Made by a program: the position numbers and the translations under genes
From: CALKHQ01 sp050329975
GTDB lineage: Bacteria > Pseudomonadota > Alphaproteobacteria > CALKHQ01
DNA length: 6,087 nucleotides
Assembly: GCA_050329975.1 (NCBI GenBank)
Contig: JBHJOG010000117.1
Coordinates: 1 to 6,087 of the forward strand
Direction: 5' to 3'
Notes under the pieces: model-generated
The model's database searches: none
What the model saw: only the letters and a program-made list of their open reading frames with translations
Told to the model about the DNA's origin: nothing
Shown here: piece after piece, positions 1 to 5,088 of the stretch
Layout of the letters: each line of letters opens with the position of its first letter
How positions within the stretch are numbered: position 1 is the first letter of the stretch

Positions 1-1476
1 TCCAATTGCGACAAGATCACCCCCGGGATGCTGATGGCCGCCATGCGACTGAACATTCCTGTCGTGTTCGTCTCGGGTGGACCGATGGAGGCCGGCAAAG
101 TCGTTCACAAGGGCAAGAAGCAGGCGGTGGACCTCATCGATGCCATGATAGCCGCCGCCGACAGCAACAATACGGACGAAGAGGTTGCCGTCATCGAGCG
201 CTCGGCGTGCCCAACTTGCGGATCATGCTCGGGCATGTTCACGGCCAACTCAATGAACTGCCTCACCGAGGCGCTGGGTCTGGCGTTGCCGGGCAACGGC
301 TCCGTGCTGGCTACGCACGCGGACCGCAAGCGCCTGTTCGTCGAGGCGGGCCATCTCGTCGTCGACGTGACGCGCCGCTACTACGAGCAGGACGACGCCT
401 CCGTGCTGCCGCGCAACGTCGCCAACAAGCGCGCCTTCGAGAACGCGATGACGCTCGATATCGCCATGGGCGGATCGACGAATACGGTGCTGCACCTGCT
501 GGCGGCCGCCCATGAGGGCGAGGTCGACTTCACCATGGCCGACATCGACCGGCTGTCGCGCCTGGTGCCGGTGCTGTGCAAGGTGGCGCCCGCCAAAGCC
601 GATGTGCACATGGAGGACGTCCACCGGGCCGGCGGCATCATGGCGATCCTTGGCGAGCTCGACCGCGCCGGGCTGCTCGACACCGCGGTCGGCTCGGTCC
701 ACGCCGAGAGCCTCGGCCACGCACTGGCGCGGTGGGACGTGGCGCGCACCAACTCCCCGGAGGTGCAGGACTTCTATCGCGCCGCGCCGGGCGGGGTGCC
801 GACCCAGACCGCCTTCTCCCAGTCCCGCCGCTACCAGAGCCTGGACCTGGACCGCGAGAAGGGCGTCATCCGCAGCGCGGAGCACGCCTTCTCCAGGGAC
901 GGCGGGCTGGCGGTGCTGTATGGCAACCTCGCCGAGGACGGCTGCATCGTGAAGACCGCCGGCGTCGACGCGTCGATCCTGACCTTCTCCGGCCGCGCCC
1001 GCATCTTCGAGAGCCAGGACGACGCCGTGCTCGGAATCCTCAACGGCGGGATCAAGGCAGGCGACGTAGTGCTGATCCGCTATGAAGGCCCTCGCGGCGG
1101 CCCGGGGATGCAGGAGATGCTCTATCCGACCAGCTACCTGAAATCCAAGAACCTCGGCAAGGCCTGCGCGCTGGTGACCGACGGCCGCTTCTCGGGCGCT
1201 TCGTCCGGGCTCTCGATCGGCCATGTCTCGCCAGAGGCGGCGGAGGGCGGGGCGATCGGGCTGGTCGAGGAGGGCGACACGATCGAGATCGACATCCCCA
1301 ACCGCTCGATCCGGCTGGCGGTCGACGACGAGACTCTGGCAGAGCGGCGGCGGCTGCGCGACCGCAAGGGCTGGCAGCCCGACCAGCCGCGCAAGCGCAA
1401 GGTGACGACCGCGCTCAGGGCCTATGCCGCGCTGACGACCAGCGCCGCCACCGGGGCGGTGCGGCGGGTGCCGTAG
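1..1476 (+). CDS. ilvD: Dihydroxy-acid dehydratase IlvD, 5'-truncated by window edge
   Basis: IlvD dehydrates 2,3-dihydroxy-3-methyl(butano/pentano)ates to the 2-keto acids that lead to valine, isoleucine and leucine; it is a cytosolic Fe-S enzyme. The frame is open from base 1 and gives 491 residues before TAG. Family proteins are about 560-620 residues, so roughly the first 120 are outside the window. The first visible residues read SNCDKITPGM, the IlvD/Edd signature; Cys3 is an expected cluster ligand, and Asp4/Lys5 match the Mg-binding Asp and carbamylated Lys known in this family. CPTCGSCSGM (residues 70-79) is the second cluster motif. LVTDGRFSG (about 391-399) is the C-terminal signature, with Ser398 at the expected catalytic serine position. 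The C-terminus (YAALTTSA, then GAVRRVP) is intact and typical. The ATG at 28 is internal and not the true start. It converges on the minus-strand trmO-like gene with a 6-nt gap and no visible terminator. The identification is very secure; IlvD is preferred over Edd on overall sequence. Confidence 0.97.
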   Translation, partial: SNCDKITPGMLMAAMRLNIPVVFVSGGPMEAGKVVHKGKKQAVDLIDAMIAAADSNNTDEEVAVIERSACPTCGSCSGMFTANSMNCLTEALGLALPGNGSVLATHADRKRLFVEAGHLVVDVTRRYYEQDDASVLPRNVANKRAFENAMTLDIAMGGSTNTVLHLLAAAHEGEVDFTMADIDRLSRLVPVLCKVAPAKADVHMEDVHRAGGIMAILGELDRAGLLDTAVGSVHAESLGHALARWDVARTNSPEVQDFYRAAPGGVPTQTAFSQSRRYQSLDLDREKGVIRSAEHAFSRDGGLAVLYGNLAEDGCIVKTAGVDASILTFSGRARIFESQDDAVLGILNGGIKAGDVVLIRYEGPRGGPGMQEMLYPTSYLKSKNLGKACALVTDGRFSGASSGLSIGHVSPEAAEGGAIGLVEEGDTIEIDIPNRSIRLAVDDETLAERRRLRDRKGWQPDQPRKRKVTTALRAYAALTTSAATGAVRRVP

Positions 1477-1482
1477 GCAGGC

Positions 1483-1998
1483 TCAGTCGCCCTGTCCGGG
1501 GCGCTCGCGCGTCTCCACGGCGTGCCAGCCGACGGTCGCATCCGGTACCGCGTCGGTCGAGGCGAAATAGGGCTTGATGTCGATGAGCGGCGTGCCGTCG
1601 AAGCAGTCGAGGCCGACCACCTGCAGCCGGGCGCCCTCCACCTTCAGCAACCGCACCACGCTGACCGCGATCGGGTTCGGCCGGGCCGGCGAGCGCAGCG
1701 CGAAGGCGCCGTGCGGCCGGCGGTAATGGCCCGGCGCCTGGACGGCGATGTCGCGTGGCGCTCGGTCCATGAAATAGAGCACGATCAGGTGCGACGCCGT
1801 CTCGAGGTCGCGCAGGGCGGCCGCGTAGCGGTCGTCGACCTCGATCGTGCAGACGGCATCTGTCTCGCCGCTGTTCTTCGGACAATCCGCGCGGCCGGTC
1901 CAGGGCGTGCGGATCCGTCCGATGAAATAGAGGCCGGCATCGAAGGCGATCGGCAGGTCGATCGCGATCTCGCCGGGGCGCGGGGTGTCGCTGGGCAT
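1483..1998 (-). CDS. trmO: TrmO/TsaA-like (UPF0066) protein, probable tRNA m6t6A37 methyltransferase, short form
   Basis: The 171-residue product belongs to the TsaA/TrmO beta-barrel SAM-dependent family. The characterised E. coli TrmO N6-methylates threonylcarbamoyl-adenosine at position 37 of certain tRNAs. Visible family marks are IGRIRTPW (residues 26-33), HGAFALRSPARPNPI (96-110; the conserved RSPxRPNPI loop) and DGTPLIDIKPY (134-144). E. coli TrmO is about 235 residues with an extra C-terminal domain. This protein ends soon after the core, so it is a single-domain form and its exact substrate is an inference. The start was chosen at ATG 1998-1996 because AGGA (complement of 2006-2009) lies 7 nt upstream. 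A longer frame to 2088 exists, but its extra 30 residues do not resemble the family and have no such site. It is convergent with ilvD and divergent from the pentapeptide gene, so it is probably monocistronic. Confidence 0.88.
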   Translation of the reverse strand: MPSDTPRPGEIAIDLPIAFDAGLYFIGRIRTPWTGRADCPKNSGETDAVCTIEVDDRYAAALRDLETASHLIVLYFMDRAPRDIAVQAPGHYRRPHGAFALRSPARPNPIAVSVVRLLKVEGARLQVVGLDCFDGTPLIDIKPYFASTDAVPDATVGWHAVETRERPGQGD

Positions 1999-2005
1999 CC
2001 GTCGA

Positions 2006-2010
2006 TCCTG
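2006..2010 (-). promoter_or_regulatory. Ribosome binding site that sets the trmO-like start
   Basis: Read on the minus strand this is CAGGA, 7 nt ahead of the ATG at 1998. It decides between this start and the upstream in-frame ATG at 2088, which would add 30 residues unlike the family. Confidence 0.6.
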
Positions 2011-2080
2011 CCGGCAAGCCGTGCTCGCGGCAAGCGTGGGAATCGCCGGATGGAGCCTTCCCTCGCGGTATCGTTCCTGG

Positions 2081-2132
2081 GCCGCCAAGGTCTCCGGCGC
2101 CCTGCTCCAGTACTGGCGCCCCGGTTGGCGGC
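2081..2132. repeat. Imperfect inverted repeat in the divergent intergenic region
   Basis: The outer arms GCCGCCAA (2081-2088) and TTGGCGGC (2125-2132) are exact 8-bp reverse complements. Nested inside are two copies of the self-complementary GGCGCC (2096-2101 and 2115-2120). The result is an interrupted hairpin or cruciform of about 52 bp with a 13-nt central loop. It lies between the trmO-like start and the pentapeptide gene. No T-run follows on either strand, so it is not an obvious intrinsic terminator. It could be a regulatory-protein site or a 5' leader structure for either gene, and no known family was recognised. The rest of 1999-2244 contains no gene that I can support. Confidence 0.45.
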
Positions 2133-2206
2133 GTCCAACGGTGTAGTCGGAGCGCTGTGCCGGCTATTTTTGGTTGATGTTCCGATGAAACTCGACAAGT
2201 CTGTGC

Positions 2207-2218
2207 CGCCGATCGGCG
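2207..2218. promoter_or_regulatory. 12-bp perfect palindrome upstream of the pentapeptide gene
   Basis: CGCCGATCGGCG is a perfect palindrome ending 12 nt before the Shine-Dalgarno sequence of the pentapeptide-repeat gene. Its position would suit an operator or a small leader hairpin. In GC-rich DNA a palindrome of this length can arise by chance, so the regulatory role is only a suggestion. Confidence 0.25.
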
Positions 2219-2230
2219 CGATATTGGTTA

Positions 2231-2235
2231 AGGAG
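2231..2235 (+). promoter_or_regulatory. Strong Shine-Dalgarno of the pentapeptide-repeat gene
   Basis: TAAGGAGAA contains a consensus AGGAG 9 nt before ATG 2245. It fixes the start there, although the frame stays open far upstream and another in-frame ATG exists at 2185. Confidence 0.8.
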
Positions 2236-2244
2236 AAACCAGCC

Positions 2245-2745
2245 ATGATCAAGACAGCAACATTTCTTTCGACGCTTGCCTTGTTTGCCGCCCCCCTGCT
2301 GGCAGCCGATCCGGCTCAGGTCGAGCAGGCAGTCTCGACCAAGAACTGCCAGAGCTGCGACCTGTCCGGCGCCGACCTGGCGGGCGCCGATCTTTCGGGA
2401 GCCGACCTGAAGAGCGCGAACCTGTCCGGCGCCGACCTGTCGGGTGCCGACCTGACCGGCGCGGCGCTCAACGTCGGTAACCTGGCCGGCGCCAACCTGT
2501 CAGGAGTCAACGCCGAGGACGCAGCCTTCGTCGGCGGCGACATGACCGGGGCCAACCTCTCGGGCGGCAACTTCACCAACGCGCAGCTGTCGGGTGTCAA
2601 GCTGGCCGGTGCGGATCTCTCCGGCGCCGATTTCTCCCGGGCCACCTTCTTCGGCGCCAGCGACCTCGGCCAGGCAAACCTCGATGGCGCGGTGTTCTGC
2701 AACACCATGATGGACACCGGGCTGACCAACAATGACGGCTGCTGA
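2245..2745 (+). CDS. Exported pentapeptide-repeat protein with cysteine caps
   Basis: This 166-residue protein has a clear Sec signal peptide: Lys3, a hydrophobic core at about 5-19 and an Ala-rich cleavage zone near PLLA/AD (20-22). The mature protein is therefore predicted to be periplasmic or extracellular. From residue 38 to 151 it is almost wholly A(D/N)LSG-type pentapeptides. I count about 22 units with one 6-residue unit (ASDLGQ, 138-143), enough for about five and a half turns of a right-handed quadrilateral beta-helix. Cys35 and Cys38 (NCQSC) sit just before the helix, and Cys152 and Cys166 bracket a C-terminal cap (FCNTMMDTG, then NNDGC). These could form disulfides in the oxidising periplasm. 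Pentapeptide proteins have diverse roles; the cytosolic Qnr-like gyrase mimics are a poor match because this one is exported. The biochemical function is unknown. The next gene starts 1 nt after the stop, so the two are surely co-transcribed. ATG 2245 is chosen for its AGGAG site and signal peptide. Confidence 0.92.
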   Translation: MIKTATFLSTLALFAAPLLAADPAQVEQAVSTKNCQSCDLSGADLAGADLSGADLKSANLSGADLSGADLTGAALNVGNLAGANLSGVNAEDAAFVGGDMTGANLSGGNFTNAQLSGVKLAGADLSGADFSRATFFGASDLGQANLDGAVFCNTMMDTGLTNNDGC

Positions 2746-2746
2746 C

Positions 2747-3403
2747 ATGACCCGGACGCGCCCGCTGTTCGCCGTCGCCGTGGCGGCCCTGCTGTTGGCC
2801 GGCTGCGAGGAGGAGAGTGCCGGGACCGGCGCCGAGGCGGAACCGACCCCCGAAACCGTCGAGGCCCCCGAAACCGTCGAGGCCCCCGAGACCGTCGAGT
2901 CCACCGAAACCGTCGAGGAGCCGGAAACGGTGGCGTCCGGCCCGTCGCTGGAGGCGTTCGTCGCGGTCATCGAGCAGGCACGGACGGACTTCGCCGGTGT
3001 CACCGAGAGCGAACGGCAGGCCGAGATCCTGGCAGCGCGCCATGCCGCCACCTGCGCCCTGATCGAGAGCGACGGCCGCAGCTTCAACTGGCCGGCCACG
3101 GTGGTGCAGGTGGCGACCACCGCCACTACAGGCGTCGGGCTGCAGGTCGAGGTCTCGCACTGGCTGTTCCTGACCACCGACCTCAACGACCCTGCGGCGG
3201 ACGCGACGACGACGCTGATCGCCGCCGACACGCCGCTCGCCGAAACCGTCTCGTCACTCACCGCGGGCCAGGCGATCCTGCTCAGCGGCACGCTGGAAGA
3301 GGGGACGGAGGGCTGCCTCAAGCCGCATGGCAGGCTGGACCCGGTCATGCAGATCAGCCCGACCACCTTGTTCATCTCGGTGGACGCCGTGACGCCGCAA
3401 TAG
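2747..3403 (+). CDS. Putative lipoprotein with Pro-Glu-Thr-Val hexapeptide repeat and possible OB-like domain
   Basis: The product is 218 residues of unknown function. The N-terminus MTRTRP, a hydrophobic stretch and LLLAGC (lipobox, Cys20) form a type II signal peptide, so it should be a lipid-anchored envelope protein. The residues after Cys20 are acidic (EEES), without Asp at +2, which agrees with outer-membrane sorting under the E. coli rule. Residues 35-64 are five PETVEA-like hexapeptides, an acidic, probably extended linker. Residues 66-105 look helical. Residues about 114-215 alternate hydrophobic residues as in a small beta-barrel (NWPATVVQV, then LTAGQAILLSG); an OB-like fold is my inference from pattern only. 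Cys103 and Cys190 could pair. The start at 2747 gives a normal lipoprotein n-region and lies 1 nt after the upstream stop, suggesting translational coupling. ATG 2732 is an alternative that adds MTAAD and overlaps the upstream gene. The gene ends 7 nt before a strong terminator. Confidence 0.85.
   Translation: MTRTRPLFAVAVAALLLAGCEEESAGTGAEAEPTPETVEAPETVEAPETVESTETVEEPETVASGPSLEAFVAVIEQARTDFAGVTESERQAEILAARHAATCALIESDGRSFNWPATVVQVATTATTGVGLQVEVSHWLFLTTDLNDPAADATTTLIAADTPLAETVSSLTAGQAILLSGTLEEGTEGCLKPHGRLDPVMQISPTTLFISVDAVTPQ
2849..2938 (+). repeat. 18-bp in-frame tandem repeat, five copies (PETVEA units)
   Basis: There are five consecutive 18-bp units: 2849-2866, 2867-2884, 2885-2902, 2903-2920 and 2921-2938. 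They encode PETVEA, PETVEA, PETVES, TETVEE and PETVAS. The first two copies are identical at DNA level, the third differs little and the last is the most diverged. That is what recent slippage expansion at the 5' side would leave. The period is a multiple of three, so copy-number change keeps the frame and only alters linker length. Confidence 0.9.
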
Positions 3404-3410
3404 CCGGCAC

Positions 3411-3448
3411 GAGAGCGTGGCCCGTAGCAGGGCCGCGCTCTCATTTTC
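3411..3448 (+). terminator. Rho-independent terminator of the pentapeptide/lipoprotein operon
   Basis: A 13-bp stem pairs 3411-3423 with 3430-3442; all pairs are Watson-Crick except one G-T. The loop is GTAGCA, and ATTTTC follows. It begins 7 nt after the lipoprotein stop. The T-tract is short, but the stem is very stable. It separates the secreted operon from the membrane-protein gene downstream. The spacer from 3449 to 3574 holds no gene or promoter I can support. Confidence 0.88.
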
Positions 3449-3574
3449 GCCACCAATCGGGTGTAGCGTGAAGGAACTCGATCATCCCTTCCAGCCGCGT
3501 CGGCTGCATGCCACGCTGGCGGCGCGGCGCGGAACGCCCTAACACTATGGCCACAACCAGAGTCGAGGTCTGCC

Positions 3575-4021
3575 ATGATCATGCCGATGCACGTCGGAGA
3601 GGGAACCGGACGTCGCGACCGCTCGACGGTGCTGAGCTATATTCCCTTCATCGGCGTCGTCGCCGTGGTCTATCTGGTGGTCGGCGTCATCTCCTCGTCG
3701 GCGCTGAGCGGCTCGCTCCTGGAGGTCACCCTGTTCTCCGGGGCGCTCTGGTCGCTGGCGACGTCCGAGCTGTTCATCATCCTCGGGCTGATCGCACTGC
3801 TGGTCGAACTGCTGAAGGCGCTGCGGATCGGCGGGCATTCGGCGGTGGACCACATGCTCTCGATGCTGGTCTTCGTCGGCTGCCTGCTGTGCTTCCTGCT
3901 CTGGGGCGTGGCGGCGACTACCGGGTTCCTGTTGATCACCATCATGGCGCTGGTCGACGTGATGGCCGGGTTCGCGGTGTCGCTGGCGACCGCCCGGCGC
4001 GACATCTCCATCGACGGCTGA
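3575..4021 (+). CDS. Conserved four-helix inner-membrane protein of unknown function
   Basis: This 148-residue protein has four predicted membrane segments at about residues 19-42, 59-82, 94-112 and 114-138. A short charged N-terminus (GRRDRS) precedes the first and ARRDISIDG ends the protein. Helix 2 carries an acidic SELFI motif (Glu65) and LLVELLKALR (Glu78, Lys81). A loop VDHMLSML leads into helix 3, and helix 4 has ALVDVMAGF (Asp128). Charged residues buried in or next to helices 2 and 4 suggest a functional or assembly role. From memory the pattern resembles a small uncharacterised alphaproteobacterial membrane family; I cannot assign a function. GAGG (3565-3568) lies 6 nt ahead of ATG 3575 and supports this start; ATG 3581 is also possible. 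The CapA-like gene follows 50 nt later on the same strand with no terminator between, so they may form one transcript. Confidence 0.82.
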   Translation: MIMPMHVGEGTGRRDRSTVLSYIPFIGVVAVVYLVVGVISSSALSGSLLEVTLFSGALWSLATSELFIILGLIALLVELLKALRIGGHSAVDHMLSMLVFVGCLLCFLLWGVAATTGFLLITIMALVDVMAGFAVSLATARRDISIDG

Positions 4022-4026
4022 GCCGC

Positions 4027-4043
4027 GAGGGGGAGGGCCCCCG
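4027..4043 (+). promoter_or_regulatory. Purine-rich Shine-Dalgarno segment and mini-hairpin before the CapA-like gene
   Basis: GAGGGGGAGGG (4027-4037) is a strong ribosome binding site placed 6 nt before the GTG at 4044, not before the real gene start at 4072. GGGGG (4029-4033) can also pair with CCCCC (4038-4042) around an AGGG loop, which would hide the site. It therefore appears to serve the first mini-ORF of the repeated leader. Confidence 0.5.
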
Positions 4044-4083
4044 GTGAGCGAGGCCTGGTGAGCGAGGCCCGGTGAGCGAGGGA
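4043..4083 (+). repeat. Threefold 14-bp tandem repeat with nested GTGA-coupled mini-ORFs
   Basis: GGTGAGCGAGGCC(T/C) occurs at 4043-4056 and 4057-4070, and a third copy starts at 4071 as GGTGAGCGAGG and runs into the CapA-like coding sequence. The 14-bp period shifts frame at each copy. GTG 4044 encodes MSEAW then stop (4059-4061). GTG 4058 encodes MSEAR then stop (4073-4075). GTG 4072 opens the real gene. Each stop overlaps the next start in GTGA, the classic termination-reinitiation arrangement. The likely origin is slippage duplication of a start region that once had a single GTG right behind the good Shine-Dalgarno. Confidence 0.8.
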
Positions 4084-5064
4084 AGCGTCCGGCTCGGCTT
4101 CGTCGGCGACGTGATGCTGGCGCGCGAGTTCAACTTCGTGCTCGACGAGCATCCGCCCGATTGGGTGTGGGGCGACGTGCTGCCGGAGATGGCCGCCTGC
4201 GACGCGGTGATCGGCAACCTGGAATGCCCGATCACGGAGCACGCGCGGCGCTGGCGCTGGGGGGTGACCAAGGCCTTCCATTTTCGCGCCAGGCCGCGGG
4301 CGGTGGACGTGCTGCGCGCGGGAAACCTGCGGGCTGTCAACCTGGCCAACAACCACATGCTGGACCATGGCCGGCAGGGCTTGGCCGACACGCTCGACTT
4401 CCTCGACCGAGGCGGCATCGCTCATTGCGGCGCCGGCCTCGACGCGGAGCGCGCGGCTGCGCCGGCGGTGTTCGCGGCCGGCGGGTTGCGGATCGGGATG
4501 CTGGGCGTCACCGACAACGTGCCGGAGTTCGGCGCGGGGGCGAACCGGCCGGGGACCAACATGCGCAAGATCGGGCCGGACCGGCCGCTGGTCGGCGAAC
4601 TCACCGCGCGCATCGAGGCACTGCGCAGCCAGGGCGTCGACCTGGTCGTGCTCAGCCTGCATTGGGGTCCCAACTTCCGGGTGCAGCCCCCGGCCCGGTT
4701 CCGCGCCTTCGCCCATGCCATGATCGACCGCGGCGTCGACATCGTCCACGGCCATTCCGCCCATATCACCCAGGCGGTTGAGGCTTATCGCGACCGGCTG
4801 ATCCTGTACGACACCGGAGATTTCATCTGCGACTACTGGCGCTTCCCGGGCCACCAGAACCTGTGGTCGTTCTTTTTCCGGGTCACGGTCGAGGGCGCGC
4901 GGCCGGTCGGCCTGGAGATGCTGCCGGTGACGCTGGTCGCCGGGTCGGTGCGGCGGGCCGCGGGGCCCGCGGCGGAGGGCGTCATCGCCCGCATGCTGGG
5001 GCTGTGTCGGCACACCGGCGCCGACCTGGTCCGCGACCGCGATTGCCTGCGGCTGGCGCTTTGA
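4072..5064 (+). CDS. CapA-family (PGA_cap) metallophosphatase-like protein
   Basis: The 330-residue protein matches the CapA/PgsA poly-gamma-glutamate capsule family, which has a calcineurin-like metallophosphatase fold. Visible motifs in order are GFVGDVML (9-16, Asp13), GNLECPIT (48-55, Glu51), NLANNHMLDHG (90-100, His95), LHWGPNF (196-202, His197), HGHSAH (227-231 region, His227 and His229) and YDTGDF (246-251). These are the expected metal-site and fold landmarks, and all are present. Bacillus CapA is membrane-anchored, but this protein starts two residues of linker before the first strand, with no signal peptide or membrane helix, so a cytosolic location is predicted. No CapB, CapC or ligase gene is visible nearby, so capsule synthesis is not implied; the substrate is unknown. 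GTG 4072 is the only possible start: an in-frame TGA lies at 4045-4047, and the next Met (residue 15) is inside the first motif. Its leader contains the 14-bp triplication. It converges on the desaturase with a 24-nt gap. Confidence 0.9.
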   Translation: MSEGSVRLGFVGDVMLAREFNFVLDEHPPDWVWGDVLPEMAACDAVIGNLECPITEHARRWRWGVTKAFHFRARPRAVDVLRAGNLRAVNLANNHMLDHGRQGLADTLDFLDRGGIAHCGAGLDAERAAAPAVFAAGGLRIGMLGVTDNVPEFGAGANRPGTNMRKIGPDRPLVGELTARIEALRSQGVDLVVLSLHWGPNFRVQPPARFRAFAHAMIDRGVDIVHGHSAHITQAVEAYRDRLILYDTGDFICDYWRFPGHQNLWSFFFRVTVEGARPVGLEMLPVTLVAGSVRRAAGPAAEGVIARMLGLCRHTGADLVRDRDCLRLAL

Positions 5065-5088
5065 GGCCGTGAGGACTCCGTCCGAGGC

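Noticed and set aside
250..1224. 324-codon open frame on the minus strand inside ilvD
   Set aside because: It is the antisense shadow of a highly conserved gene in GC-rich DNA. Its composition is rich in Arg, Ala, Gly and His with no recognisable motif, and IlvD motifs run through the same bases on the plus strand.
1522..2244. Long upstream extension of the pentapeptide-repeat frame
   Set aside because: It runs antisense through the trmO-like gene. The AGGAG site and the signal peptide place the start at 2245. ATG 2185 would bury the signal peptide behind 20 extra residues and lacks a good ribosome site.
2245..2745. Quinolone-resistance (Qnr-like) assignment for the pentapeptide protein
   Set aside because: It has an export signal and cysteine caps, and its repeats are the simple A(D/N)LSG type. 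Qnr proteins are cytosolic and longer, so gyrase protection is not supported.
3508..4047. 179-codon plus-strand frame overlapping the four-helix membrane protein
   Set aside because: Its composition is Arg/Gly-rich without membrane or domain pattern. The overlapping frame at 3575 has four clean membrane segments and a ribosome site.
3670..5013. 447-codon open frame on the minus strand across the membrane protein and CapA-like gene
   Set aside because: It is low-complexity, Pro/Arg/His-rich and has no domain pattern. It spans two real genes and their spacer, as expected for GC-driven absence of stops.
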